From contig DDTQ01000011.1 in the NCBI GenBank assembly GCA_002344125.1, positions 62,001-126,000 of the forward strand: a DNA stretch of 64,000 bases, given 5' to 3'. Shown in pieces: positions 9,365 to 18,634 of the stretch (its first letter is position 1; every line of letters starts with the position of its first letter). Both the position numbers and the translations under genes were made by a program. The notes under the pieces were generated by a model. It was not told where the DNA came from and ran no database searches. It saw only the letters and a program-made list of their open reading frames with translations. This stretch comes from Ignavibacteria bacterium UBA2360 (GTDB taxonomy: Bacteria; Bacteroidota; Ignavibacteria; Tepidaquicellales; OLB5).

Positions 9365-10582
9365 ATGACAAGTAAAAAACTTATAGCAGCTCTCTTCAGT
9401 CTTTTAACCATAGTAACCCTTTCGGTATATACTATTGGATGCGCGGATGATCCATCTTCGCTGGGATTAAATTTTATTCCCCCCGGTGATACCACAGGGA
9501 TAAGAGTATTTGATTCATACATTGATACCATGCCGATCAATTCGGTGAACCACAGGTACTATGTTAACACTTCGGGTTCAACAAACCTGCTGGTTGGCAA
9601 GAGCGGCAGTTTTGAATCCAGGGGCCTGATAAAATTCGGCGACTTCGGCGATACGCGCGACAGCGCCACCGTTGTATCCGCCAAGCTGTATCTAAAATAT
9701 AAAAATTATTATTTCCCTTCAACGCAGTCAGATTCACTGGGGCAAATTGGTTTTGATGTTTACCTGATAAACGACTCACTTAATTTTGAGACAATAACAA
9801 ACGATTCAGTCAATTCCAATTCATTCGGAACTGTATCCAAGGGTTCCTTCACCGGCACACCAACTGCCGATACACAGGAAGTTGAAATTAACCTTGACCC
9901 TTTAATGGTGAAGGACTGGCTTGAGTACGCGGCTGACCCCAATTATTCAGTAAAGAATAACGGGATAGTACTCTCACCAAACGGATCTTCTGCGAGCATA
10001 AAGGGATTTTATTCAACAAATAACGATGCGGCGGTTGAACCTAAACTTGTTGTAATATATACAAAGAATAATGATACAGATACGCTTACCACAACATCAT
10101 CAGAAACGATATCGCTTTCAACGGCAAGTTTTGCGCCATCAACAGAAACATTCAGCCTGCAGGCGGGGGTTAGTTTTGTTCAGCAGATGATTTTTGATCT
10201 GAGCAGAATACCTTCAACTGCAACAATAAATGACGTACAGTTATTTTTAACGCTTGATTCGTTAAGCTCTAATTTTTCAAATCAAAGCAGCTTTTCGATA
10301 TTGGGACAGTTCATAAATGATTCGGCGGGTTTGAAATCAGACCTCTTCGCATTTACGGGCACTTCATCGGGCAGCAGCCAGTATATGATGAGGTTAGTCG
10401 CAAACGGCGCGCCTTCGCCATTTGCAAGATGGCTATCGGGCCAAGCGAATTACGGGTTGTTATTGTTTGCCGGTAACCAGACTGTAAATCTTGACAGGTA
10501 TGTATTCTATAAAGAAACTGCCGGTGACCCGTTAAAAAGACCCAGAGTAATAATTAAATATACACCGAGGGTCGGGCCATGA
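9365..10582 (+). CDS. DUF4270-like / DNRLRE-type lipoprotein
   Basis: A 405-residue lipoprotein: the signal ends VYTIGC with the lipidated Cys at residue 26, followed by ADDPSSLGLNFIPPGDT, which resembles the start of Bacteroidota DUF4270 lipoproteins. Residues about 80-240 contain beta-strand segments (RGLIKFGDFG, AKLYLKY, IKGFYSTNNDAAVEPKLVVIY) like DNRLRE/CBM-type sandwiches. A second similar half follows and ends RPRVIIKYTP. No enzyme motif is seen. The stop overlaps the next gene's start by four bases (ATGA), so it is made together with the outer-membrane barrel protein. Function unknown; probably an outer-membrane surface component. Confidence 0.7.
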   Translation: MTSKKLIAALFSLLTIVTLSVYTIGCADDPSSLGLNFIPPGDTTGIRVFDSYIDTMPINSVNHRYYVNTSGSTNLLVGKSGSFESRGLIKFGDFGDTRDSATVVSAKLYLKYKNYYFPSTQSDSLGQIGFDVYLINDSLNFETITNDSVNSNSFGTVSKGSFTGTPTADTQEVEINLDPLMVKDWLEYAADPNYSVKNNGIVLSPNGSSASIKGFYSTNNDAAVEPKLVVIYTKNNDTDTLTTTSSETISLSTASFAPSTETFSLQAGVSFVQQMIFDLSRIPSTATINDVQLFLTLDSLSSNFSNQSSFSILGQFINDSAGLKSDLFAFTGTSSGSSQYMMRLVANGAPSPFARWLSGQANYGLLLFAGNQTVNLDRYVFYKETAGDPLKRPRVIIKYTPRVGP

Positions 10583-11874
10583 TAAAGAAAATTAAACTAA
10601 TGAAAAATATCTCATCAGCAGGTTTATTCCTGAAGCTCTTCTTCGCAATTCTTGTATTTACCGGAAGTACTTTTGCGCAGGTAGATAAGAACGGCGGCTC
10701 AATTTATTCAATTTTCGGGCTGGGAGATCTCAGCTATTCATCAAGCAACCGGACAGACGGTATGGGCATAATGGGTATAGCGCTGTACGGCGAGTATACC
10801 AATTCAAACAATCCCGCAGCGTGGACACGCATACCTACAACAATTTTTACATCCAAGTTCAACCTTGAAAACATAAGATCATCCGATGGTATCAACACAT
10901 CAAAAAGAACCTACGGCAACTTCGAAGGATTTGATCTTTCAATACCGCTTAACAAAGGCAACGGATGGATATTTAATCTTGGGATAAACAACTACAGCAA
11001 CGTTAACTATGATACATATTTTAACGGAACAGTTGACGGCGAAGATTATACGCAAACTTACAGCGGTAACGGCGGGTTGAATAAATTCAACCTTGGATTT
11101 TCTTATGTTATCTTCAGGTATTTAAGTTTTGGCGCGCAGTTCAATTACGCCTTCGGCAATATCAACAAAACGGTTAACATAGATTTTACAAATACTGCAT
11201 TGTTTGATACCAAAAATGTAACTTCAGATAATATCAGAGGTATCTTTTTTAATACCGGACTAATATTCCACGGTTTCGGAAAATTATTCAACAGTAAAAA
11301 GCTTGATAACATGACGCTTGGCGTCTTTGTATCAACCCCCACAGAATTAAAATCAGACCTCACCGGAAAATACAACCGTTCCACCACAATTACAGATTCA
11401 ATAACTATCAGCGAAGGCAAACTTAAGATACCGCTGGCATTTGGTGTCGGGTTATCCAATACATTCAAAAACGGATTAACCGTAGCAGGAGACCTTTACT
11501 ACCAGAAATGGGATGATTATACAGTTTACGGAACACATCCCGCAGAAATTAAGAACAGTATGAGAGTCGGGGTTGGACTTGAATATACAGCTTCAAGAAA
11601 GCAGGAAGATCCTTTCTTTAAACGGGTATCTTACAGGCTTGGCGGAAGTTATACCGCAGATTACCTTAAGCTGAACGGTGAAAACCTGAATATTATGAGT
11701 GTAAGCGCGGGCTTATCGTTACCCATAGGGAATTACAACTCTCTTGACCTGTATGCGAAATATAATATAAGAGGCAAAGAAACCAAAGGACTTATCAAGG
11801 ATGAAGTATTCAGGTTCGGCGCATCGGTAAAGATCGGCGAGCTGTGGTTCTTAAGACCCTCGGATGAATTCTGA
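10579..11874 (+). CDS. Outer-membrane beta-barrel protein, FadL/PorV-like
   Basis: A 431-residue protein with an N-terminal signal ending in STFAQ (about residue 34). An alternative start is Met8 (MKNISSAGLF), which gives a more usual signal length. After the signal come SIYSIFGLGDL and NNPAAWTRI, the Asn-Pro-Ala type motif seen near the N-terminus of FadL-like transporters and PorV-type proteins, then many alternating amphipathic strands (NLGFSYVIFRYLSFGAQFNY, RVGVGLEYTAS, SVSAGLSLPIG). It is translationally coupled to the preceding lipoprotein gene. It probably forms an outer-membrane barrel; the substrate is unknown. Confidence 0.7.
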   Translation: MIKKIKLMKNISSAGLFLKLFFAILVFTGSTFAQVDKNGGSIYSIFGLGDLSYSSSNRTDGMGIMGIALYGEYTNSNNPAAWTRIPTTIFTSKFNLENIRSSDGINTSKRTYGNFEGFDLSIPLNKGNGWIFNLGINNYSNVNYDTYFNGTVDGEDYTQTYSGNGGLNKFNLGFSYVIFRYLSFGAQFNYAFGNINKTVNIDFTNTALFDTKNVTSDNIRGIFFNTGLIFHGFGKLFNSKKLDNMTLGVFVSTPTELKSDLTGKYNRSTTITDSITISEGKLKIPLAFGVGLSNTFKNGLTVAGDLYYQKWDDYTVYGTHPAEIKNSMRVGVGLEYTASRKQEDPFFKRVSYRLGGSYTADYLKLNGENLNIMSVSAGLSLPIGNYNSLDLYAKYNIRGKETKGLIKDEVFRFGASVKIGELWFLRPSDEF

Positions 11875-11956
11875 GAACCTTTTGGCGAAAATTTTGATTT
11901 ACCAAACTAAATATTATCTATAAACAAATTCTACACCTTCTAAACACTAAATTATT

Positions 11957-13258
11957 ATGACTCACCTACAGGATTTCGATCCGCAGATATACAGTGCGAT
12001 AAGGCACGAGCTTGAAAGACAAAATAACAAACTTGAACTGATAGCCTCCGAGAACTTCACAAGTATCCCGGTAATGCAGGCAATGGGTTCGGTAATGACG
12101 AACAAATACGCCGAAGGCTATCCGGGTAAAAGGTACTATGGCGGCTGTGAATATGTTGATATAGCTGAAAACGTGGCACGTGACCGCGCCAAGGAATTAT
12201 TCGGCGCAGAATACGCCAATGTTCAGCCTCATTCAGGTTCACAGGCAAATATGGCAGTTTACTTTGTGCTGGTTAAACCCGGCGATAAAGTAATGGGTAT
12301 GGATCTTTCTCACGGTGGACATTTAACACACGGTTCACCGGTAAATTTTTCGGGGAAGCTTTATAACTTCACGCAGTACGGTATAAATCCGGATACTGAA
12401 ATGCTCGACTACGACATGATAGAAAAGGTAGTTTTAGAGCAGAAGCCAAAGATGATCACTGTAGGCGCAAGCGCGTATTCAAGAAATATAGATTACAAAA
12501 AATTCAGAGAGATAGCAGATAAGGTAAACGCATTTCTGCTGGCAGATATTGCACATCCTGCAGGATTAATAGCTAAAGGATTATTGAAGGATCCAATTCC
12601 CCACTGCCATGTAGTTACAACTACTACGCATAAGACTTTGCGCGGCCCAAGGGGCGGTTTAATTTTGATGGGCAAGGATTTTGAAAATCCGTTCGGCTTG
12701 ACTGCGCCGAAATCAGGCAGAACCAAAATGATGAGCGAACTTCTTGATTCAATGGTAATACCCGGTATCCAGGGCGGACCTTTGATGCATGTAATTGCTG
12801 CAAAAGCAGTTGCTTTCAAAGAAGCGCTTGAAGGTGATTTCAAAAAATACGCTGAACAGGTAATTAAGAACGCGCAGGCGCTTTCGAACAAACTTACTTC
12901 ATACGGATTCAAGATCATTTCAGGGGGAACAGATAACCATTTAATGCTTATTGACCTGCGCAACAAAAATATGACAGGCAAACAGGCACAGGAACTGCTG
13001 GATTCAGTTGGTATGACATGCAATAAGAACGCTGTGCCTTTTGATGATAAGAGCCCGTTAATTACCAGCGGAATAAGGCTTGGCACGCCGGCGTTAACAA
13101 CACGCGGAATGAAGGAAAAAGAAATGGAATCAATTGCGGATATGATAAACGACGTGATCACAGCACCTGAAAGTGACGATGTGAAAAAAAGCACAGCTAA
13201 AAAAATTGATGATATAACATCAGAGTTTCCGCTTTACCCGGAACTTTTCACCTGGTAA
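11957..13258 (+). CDS. glyA: Serine hydroxymethyltransferase
   Basis: A 433-residue PLP enzyme that interconverts serine and glycine with tetrahydrofolate as one-carbon carrier. It shows LIASENF at 29-35, EGYPGKRYYGG at 53-63, ADIAHPAGL at 196-204 and the PLP-binding TTTTHKTLRGPRGG with Lys226. Length and motif order match bacterial GlyA. It begins at ATG 11957 with no evident Shine-Dalgarno site. A small unknown gene follows 13 bases after its stop and then tatC, so the three are probably cotranscribed. Confidence 0.97.
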   Translation: MTHLQDFDPQIYSAIRHELERQNNKLELIASENFTSIPVMQAMGSVMTNKYAEGYPGKRYYGGCEYVDIAENVARDRAKELFGAEYANVQPHSGSQANMAVYFVLVKPGDKVMGMDLSHGGHLTHGSPVNFSGKLYNFTQYGINPDTEMLDYDMIEKVVLEQKPKMITVGASAYSRNIDYKKFREIADKVNAFLLADIAHPAGLIAKGLLKDPIPHCHVVTTTTHKTLRGPRGGLILMGKDFENPFGLTAPKSGRTKMMSELLDSMVIPGIQGGPLMHVIAAKAVAFKEALEGDFKKYAEQVIKNAQALSNKLTSYGFKIISGGTDNHLMLIDLRNKNMTGKQAQELLDSVGMTCNKNAVPFDDKSPLITSGIRLGTPALTTRGMKEKEMESIADMINDVITAPESDDVKKSTAKKIDDITSEFPLYPELFTW

Positions 13259-13271
13259 AATTACATTAAGC

Positions 13272-13535
13272 ATGATACTATCATTTATTGATGACAGTTT
13301 TAAACCTGAAACTTCTTCTGCGCTAAGCGGAGAAGAAAAGGAAGTATCGGGATCAACTGATAAAATATTCACAAATAAAGAATTTATTTCACAAAAGGAA
13401 AGCTCAGCAAGACAATTGCCGGAAGTAACCTATAATAATGATAATGATACCACTGCAGATGAAATGTATAAATTGATAATGAAGAGGATCGAAAAGGAAC
13501 GATTTGAAAGGGAATTAATAATCCGCAACAGGTAG
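13272..13535 (+). CDS. Small protein of unknown function between glyA and tatC
   Basis: An 87-residue open frame, 13 bases after glyA and three bases before tatC, so the spacing supports a real gene. The sequence is hydrophilic: a Ser/Glu/Lys-rich, probably disordered N-terminal two thirds and a charged helix at the end (EMYKLIMKRIEKERFERELI). No signal peptide, membrane segment, Cys or His is present. I do not recognise a family. A role tied to its neighbours is only suggested by position. Confidence 0.6.
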   Translation: MILSFIDDSFKPETSSALSGEEKEVSGSTDKIFTNKEFISQKESSARQLPEVTYNNDNDTTADEMYKLIMKRIEKERFERELIIRNR

Positions 13536-13538
13536 TAT

Positions 13539-14294
13539 ATGGCAGAAAACGATGTATTGCCGGAAGATTCCCAGCCCGGCGAAATGGGGTTCTGGGAACA
13601 TCTTGAAGAGCTTAGATGGAGACTGATAAAAGCTGTAATAGGAGTTGTGCTTGGAGGAATTATTGCAGCGATATTTATTGATTACATAATGAATGATTTT
13701 CTTCTGGCCCCTGCTACAAAAACAACTCCGCCGCTGGAATTGATTAACCTGAAGCCATACGGTCAGCTTGTTCTATATTTCGAAGTAATACTGGTATGCG
13801 GGGTAATTTTGAGTATCCCAAACCTGTTCTACCAGCTGTGGAAATTCATAGAGCCGGGGCTTCTTCCGGGTGAAAGGAGATATATTTCATCTATAGTAAT
13901 TTTCTCCTCAGTTTGTTTCCTTGGCGGTATTTCTTTCGCATATTTTGTGATGCTTCCAACGGCTTTGAAGTTCTTTGCGGAATTCGGCACACAGGCAATT
14001 ACCAACAATATAGCGGTAGATGAATATTTCAGCTTCGTGATATCTGTAATGCTTGCCGCGGGAATAGTTTTTGAACTGCCGATGATATCATTTTTTCTTT
14101 CGAAGATAGGGATACTCACTCCAAAGTTCATGCGGAGATACAGGAAGCACGCAATAATCATAATACTTATACTGGCGGGTATATTAACACCTAGTCCGGA
14201 TATAACTAGCCAGCTTTTGCTGGGTATTCCGCTTGTGATCTTGTATGAAATAAGTATTATAATCTCTAAACTTTCACAGCCAAAACCAAGTTAA
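13539..14294 (+). CDS. tatC: Sec-independent protein translocase TatC
   Basis: A 251-residue membrane protein, the normal TatC length. The N-terminus carries MGFWEHLEELRWRL (residues 16-29), the conserved cytoplasmic HLEELR signature that binds twin-arginine signals. Six hydrophobic segments follow, with YFVMLPTALKFF and ILTPSPDITSQLLLGIPLVI matching conserved TatC regions. It forms the receptor of the twin-arginine translocase for folded proteins in the inner membrane. No tatA/tatB gene is nearby. It is probably in an operon with glyA and the 87-residue gene. Confidence 0.96.
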   Translation: MAENDVLPEDSQPGEMGFWEHLEELRWRLIKAVIGVVLGGIIAAIFIDYIMNDFLLAPATKTTPPLELINLKPYGQLVLYFEVILVCGVILSIPNLFYQLWKFIEPGLLPGERRYISSIVIFSSVCFLGGISFAYFVMLPTALKFFAEFGTQAITNNIAVDEYFSFVISVMLAAGIVFELPMISFFLSKIGILTPKFMRRYRKHAIIIILILAGILTPSPDITSQLLLGIPLVILYEISIIISKLSQPKPS

Positions 14295-14376
14295 TAAGTT
14301 AGTTGGTAAAGAACTTAGCCGGTAAGCAGGTTAGCAGTTGAATAAAGTAAATGATGTATAAAGTAATGGTTAAATA

Positions 14377-15354
14377 ATGGATCTTGATCTGAAAAAAATA
14401 TCACGGCCTGTAGAAAATGAGCTGGATGAATTCAAAATTCATTTCAGGGAAGCGATACGCTCAAAGGTAGCGCTTGTTGACCTGGTGAGCAAATACATTC
14501 TCAGGCAAAAGGGAAAAAAGATCAGGCCAATACTTGTAATGCTTTCAGCGAAGCTTTGCGGCGATGTCTCAAAAAGGACATTCACCGCAGCCACCCTTGT
14601 AGAGATGCTGCATACGGCAACGCTGATACATGATGACGTAGTTGATGACGCCAAAACCAGGCGCGGACTTGCCTCCATAAACGCAGTATGGAAGAACAAA
14701 ATTGCCGTGTTGATGGGTGATTTCATGCTTTCACGCGGGCTTTTGCTTGCGCTTGAAAATGATGAATGCGGGTTTCTGAAAATCACATCCCGCGCTGTTA
14801 AGCGTATGAGCGAAGGTGAACTGCTGCAGATCCAGAAGAACAGGAAATTTGATGTTAACGAAGAGACCTATTTCAGGATAATTTCAGATAAAACCGCTTC
14901 GCTTATAAACGCTTGCTGTGAGCTTGGCGCCGCAAGTACCTCAAAGGATAAAAATGAAGTGAAGCTTATGGGTGAGTTCGGTGAGAATTTGGGGATAGCA
15001 TTCCAGTTAAGGGATGACCTGCTTGATTACATTGGCAAGAAAAAAATAATGGGTAAATCCGCCGGCAGCGACCTGAAGGAAAAAAAATTCACACTGCCTT
15101 TGATACACTCGCTTAACAATGCGACAAAAAAGGAAGCAAAGGATATTGTAAGCCTTGTGAAGAACGGCTCTTACAGCAAAAGCAGAAGTATAGTTATGGA
15201 TTTCATAAAAGAGCATAACGGTATAGAATATACAATAGATAAAACCACTGAATACTGCGCGACCGCGAAGAATAATCTTCAGTCGTTTAAACCTTCCGAA
15301 ACAAAAGAGACTATGATAAAATTCGTTGATTTTATCAGCGAGAGAGTCAACTAA
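14377..15354 (+). CDS. ispB: Trans-polyprenyl diphosphate synthase (octaprenyl/heptaprenyl type)
   Basis: A 325-residue all-helical prenyl synthase. The first Asp-rich motif is LIHDDVVDDAKTRRG (residues about 88-102, DDxxD) and the second is QLRDDLLDYIGK (DDxxD). GKKIRPILVML near 50 binds the allylic/IPP diphosphates. The length and the lack of a Pro-Cys insertion before the first DDxxD point to the long-chain quinone side-chain enzymes, not farnesyl synthase, but chain length cannot be set from sequence alone, so the symbol is provisional. It follows tatC by 82 bases and is convergent with an ATPase gene. Confidence 0.88.
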   Translation: MDLDLKKISRPVENELDEFKIHFREAIRSKVALVDLVSKYILRQKGKKIRPILVMLSAKLCGDVSKRTFTAATLVEMLHTATLIHDDVVDDAKTRRGLASINAVWKNKIAVLMGDFMLSRGLLLALENDECGFLKITSRAVKRMSEGELLQIQKNRKFDVNEETYFRIISDKTASLINACCELGAASTSKDKNEVKLMGEFGENLGIAFQLRDDLLDYIGKKKIMGKSAGSDLKEKKFTLPLIHSLNNATKKEAKDIVSLVKNGSYSKSRSIVMDFIKEHNGIEYTIDKTTEYCATAKNNLQSFKPSETKETMIKFVDFISERVN

Positions 15355-15375
15355 GAGTCTTAAACTGAATATTTC

Positions 15376-16506
15376 CTACAGTAACCTTTCAAGCCATCTG
15401 GAAAAAAACAGGTCATAAACATAGTACTTGCCATTTTCGAAATATAACATTTCCTTTTCTATTAATGATTTAATTGAATTATTAATTGAGCTGGGAGCTG
15501 TTAAACCATGCTTCTTTATAAATGACATTGAAGTGACGGATTTGATCCCTCTTTCCTTTGCAATTGCCTTAAGTAATTCCCACTGAAGTAAAGGCATCAG
15601 ATTTTTGTACTCGTTATAAATGCCTTCGTTTTCATCCATTATTTCATTTATGGTTTCGGTAACGCTTTTTTCGGTTATGACGTTTTTGTAACCTGAATAT
15701 AGTTTGTTGCAGAAATACTGCACGTAATACGTATAACAATTTGTAAAATCCAGAATTTCCCCAATAACTGGTTCAAGAATTTTAATATTGTATTCCCTGA
15801 AGTTGTTTTCAATGAACGAAGTATATTCGGATTGTTTAATATTATTCAGTAGCAGCATTTCTGTACTCTGGTAAAATGGCCGTGAACTTCCGGTAAACAT
15901 TGACTGCATTATATGTTTTTTACTGCCGGAGTAAATAAAACTTACATTTTGCATTGTCTGAATCTCGCTTCTAAGAATTGCCTCAACGTTACTTTCAGGA
16001 TATTCCGTGATCTGTTGAAATTCATCAAGCGCTATCACAATTTTTTCTTTCTGTGATTTAATTCTCAGATAATCAAATATCTCCTTCAACGAAGGCAATA
16101 AACTCTCACTTCTTTCTACAGCAAATTCAAGCAGTGGCTCCCCTGTATATTTATCTGCAGTTACCCTGGGCCTGATATTTTTGAAGATCTCCATAGTTTG
16201 TTTGAAGAACTTTTCCGGTTTGGATTCCAACTTTCGAAGTACTGCATTAGAAAAAACCTTGACAAAATCATTGATGTTTTGTGTTTGATAAATATCACAA
16301 TACACAGCAGCCGTCTTTTTACTGTTTTCCAGCTTTTTAAAGAGATGGAATATTAAACCTGTTTTTCCCATCCTCCTGAGCGAATACAATGTAACATTTC
16401 TGCCATTATTTACGGCGGAAATTAACTTCGCAGTTTCCTCCCGGCGATCGCAGAATTCCTTTTCAGACCTGTAACCTGTGATTATGAACGGATTTTCAAG
16501 TTTCAT
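15376..16506 (-). CDS. AAA-type ATPase of the archaeal-ATPase (STAND-like) class
   Basis: A 376-residue protein. The Walker A region is SLRRMGKTGL (residues 42-51, Gly47-Lys48-Thr49), the RRxGKT variant of Arch_ATPase proteins. Walker B is KIVIALDEFQQI with Asp161-Glu162. SFIYSGSKKHIMQSMF further on fits a sensor region. The last 90 residues look like a winged helix (IKSVTSMSFIKKHGL, SIKSLIEKEMLYFE). Such proteins are common in Bacteroidota and archaea, often as solitary genes, and their role is unknown. It lies alone between convergent ispB and divergent der. Confidence 0.82.
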   Translation of the reverse strand: MKLENPFIITGYRSEKEFCDRREETAKLISAVNNGRNVTLYSLRRMGKTGLIFHLFKKLENSKKTAAVYCDIYQTQNINDFVKVFSNAVLRKLESKPEKFFKQTMEIFKNIRPRVTADKYTGEPLLEFAVERSESLLPSLKEIFDYLRIKSQKEKIVIALDEFQQITEYPESNVEAILRSEIQTMQNVSFIYSGSKKHIMQSMFTGSSRPFYQSTEMLLLNNIKQSEYTSFIENNFREYNIKILEPVIGEILDFTNCYTYYVQYFCNKLYSGYKNVITEKSVTETINEIMDENEGIYNEYKNLMPLLQWELLKAIAKERGIKSVTSMSFIKKHGLTAPSSINNSIKSLIEKEMLYFENGKYYVYDLFFSRWLERLL

Positions 16507-16651
16507 ATAATAATAACATCATTTGTGAAAGTTTTCGTATTTCCCGTTTCGGCTTTTACGAAACGTAAAATACGAAAAAATCACCAAATTTCAAAATAAA
16601 TAAATATTTTGTCATTGAGTTGATAGAAATATAGGGTTAAATTGCATTTAT

Positions 16652-18055
16652 ATGTCCCAAAAAATAACAGCAATTATAGGAAGACCGAACGTTGGCAAAT
16701 CTTCATTATTCAACCGCCTTACCGGTAAAAAGAATGCCATAGTTCATGATATGCCCGGCGTAACCCGGGACAGGAATTACGGCGAGGTTGAATGGAACGG
16801 GAAGAAGTTCTTCCTTATTGATACCGGAGGCTATGTACCGGGAAGTAAAGATAAATTTGAAGCGGCAATCAGAGAACAGGTAAAAATTTCTATTGATGAA
16901 GCTGATATAATTCTGTTTGTTGTTGACGCGAAATCAGGCATTTCGCCGCTTGACCTTGAAATTGCGAAGCTGCTTCGACGGGAAGTCAACCGTGAAGAGA
17001 ACAGCCACAAGAAAGTTTTGCTTGTGATAAACAAGGTTGATAGCGCAAAGGATGAGATAAGTAAAACGGAATTTTACAGACTTGGCCTGGGAGAACCTGT
17101 TGAAGTTTCAGCGATAGTTGGCAGAAGAACGGGTGACCTGCTGGATAGTATAACTGAAGATATTCCTATTGAGAGCAATGAAGATGAAAATAATACCATT
17201 AAATTTTCTATCATAGGCAGGCCCAATGTAGGAAAATCATCACTTTCAAACGCTCTAACACAATCAAACCGTAATATTGTTACCGATATACCGGGTACTA
17301 CAAGAGATTCCGTTGATACAATCATAAAGTACCACGGACAGGATATAACATTGATCGATACTGCGGGATTGCGTAAAAAATCCAGGATCAAGCGGGCTGA
17401 GAGCCTTGAGTATTTTTCTGCACTCAGGACTCACAGAAGCATTGAAAGATGTGATGTTGCGATAATTGTAATTGACGCAACAACAATAATCAGTAAGCTT
17501 TCAAAATACGCTGATCCTAAAATGGCGATATTTAAACTGAGCAAAGAGGATGTAGAGATAATCATAAAGGCCGCCGAGCTAAAAAAGGGAATATTAATAG
17601 TAATAAACAAATGGGATCTAATAGAAAAGGATACTCAAACAGCTAAGATCTTCGAAGAGAAAGTTAAGGAACATTTAACCACATTTGATTACCTGCCGTT
17701 TATTTTTACATCGGCCATTACAAAGCAGAGAGTATCAAAGATAATTGAATCTGCCCTGGAAGTATACAATGAAAGGGCCCGGGAAATCAAGACCAGCGCG
17801 CTGAATGATAAGCTTCTGCCTTATATAAAACAAACACCTCCGCGGTCAAAATCTCATAAAGAGCTTAAGATCAATTACATCACACAGCTGAAACACTCCC
17901 CTCCGGTTATCGGGTTCTTCTGTAACCTTCCGAGTGAAATCGAAGTCAATTACAAAAGATTTTTGGAGCATAAGATAAGAGATGAATTCGGTTTTACAGG
18001 CGTACCATTGACGCTGGTATTTAAAGCTAAGAATAAGCCACGCGAAGAGCAGTAA
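16652..18055 (+). CDS. der: Ribosome biogenesis GTPase Der (EngA), with an insertion in G domain 2
   Basis: A 467-residue double-GTPase that acts in 50S subunit maturation. G domain 1 shows GRPNVGKSS (10-18), DTGG (57-60) and NKVD (127-130). G domain 2 shows GRPNVGKSS (189-197), DTAG (236-239) and NKWD (319-322). A KH-like C-terminus ends in the GVPLTLVFKAK region. Most Der proteins are near 435-490 residues. Here the stretch between VIDA (273-276) and NKWD holds 42 residues, against about 26 in the E. coli protein as I recall it, so roughly 16 are extra (about 277-294). The usual EG.(T/S).QD sequence is split or replaced by KLSKED. Confidence 0.95.
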   Translation: MSQKITAIIGRPNVGKSSLFNRLTGKKNAIVHDMPGVTRDRNYGEVEWNGKKFFLIDTGGYVPGSKDKFEAAIREQVKISIDEADIILFVVDAKSGISPLDLEIAKLLRREVNREENSHKKVLLVINKVDSAKDEISKTEFYRLGLGEPVEVSAIVGRRTGDLLDSITEDIPIESNEDENNTIKFSIIGRPNVGKSSLSNALTQSNRNIVTDIPGTTRDSVDTIIKYHGQDITLIDTAGLRKKSRIKRAESLEYFSALRTHRSIERCDVAIIVIDATTIISKLSKYADPKMAIFKLSKEDVEIIIKAAELKKGILIVINKWDLIEKDTQTAKIFEEKVKEHLTTFDYLPFIFTSAITKQRVSKIIESALEVYNERAREIKTSALNDKLLPYIKQTPPRSKSHKELKINYITQLKHSPPVIGFFCNLPSEIEVNYKRFLEHKIRDEFGFTGVPLTLVFKAKNKPREEQ

Positions 18056-18078
18056 ATTAGTTTCTTAAATTTTAGTAT

Positions 18079-18102
18079 CACAGACAGGAATGTCTGTGCT
18101 AC
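18079..18102. repeat. Intergenic ACAGACA palindrome
   Basis: A perfect 8-base inverted repeat with a four-base loop, cacagaca-ggaa-tgtctgtg, followed by ctacc, between the convergent der and TPM genes. A related copy at 26753 is also followed by ctac. Confidence 0.75.
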
Positions 18103-18118
18103 CGATAAAATATATAAA

Positions 18119-18586
18119 TCAGTTTATTACAATTTCATTCTGTAATTCATCATCGTTATCCGCGCCGGCTCTTGTTGGGAACTCCCGGGAGAGCACTTCT
18201 CCCATTTCATTAATCAGAGCCAGTACTCCGGAGGAATAATTTTTATTCCGGAACTCTTCCTTCAATTTCTCTTCCATTGTATTCCATGTTTCATCGGGAA
18301 TCTTCGCATAGATACCCTCATCGGCAATGATATCAAAATAATGCTCTTCAAAGATCAAAAATATCAACACACCTGTCCGCTCTTTGGTTTTGAATACTTC
18401 GAGCCTTTCAAAATCCTTCATGGCAAGCTCATGGTTGGAATACAGTTTTTCCAGCAGAGATTTTTTATTTCTGAAACTGAGCACAATTTCGCCAACCGTA
18501 TTTCTTTCAACGGCATCCGCGGCTGATTGAATATCCCTCAGCTCATCTTCAGAAAAATAGTTATTTATCCACTGCTTATTACTCAT
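18119..18586 (-). CDS. TPM-domain protein (short, no signal peptide)
   Basis: A 155-residue protein with a TPM domain over most of its length. Features are FSEDELRDIQSAADAVERNT, GEIVLSF, ERTGVLIFLIFEEHYFDIIADEGI and the helical WNTMEEKLKEEF followed by SSGVLALINEMGEVL, which matches the EG....I....G end of the domain. There is no signal peptide, unlike the second TPM protein upstream. The two genes are 48 bases apart on one strand, so they are probably cotranscribed. TPM proteins act in membrane-protein complex maintenance in plants; the bacterial role is not settled. Confidence 0.8.
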   Translation of the reverse strand: MSNKQWINNYFSEDELRDIQSAADAVERNTVGEIVLSFRNKKSLLEKLYSNHELAMKDFERLEVFKTKERTGVLIFLIFEEHYFDIIADEGIYAKIPDETWNTMEEKLKEEFRNKNYSSGVLALINEMGEVLSREFPTRAGADNDDELQNEIVIN

Positions 18587-18634
18587 GTATTTGTGTTTTC
18601 TGATATTTGATATTTATTACTTGATGTTTGAAAA

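Noticed and set aside
12493..13194. Minus-strand open frame of 233 residues
   Set aside because: It is antisense to glyA, whose own frame carries all the SHMT motifs; the other frame is a codon-bias shadow.
15376..16506. A defence island around the AAA ATPase
   Set aside because: The neighbours are der and ispB; no nuclease, toxin or other defence gene is adjacent.
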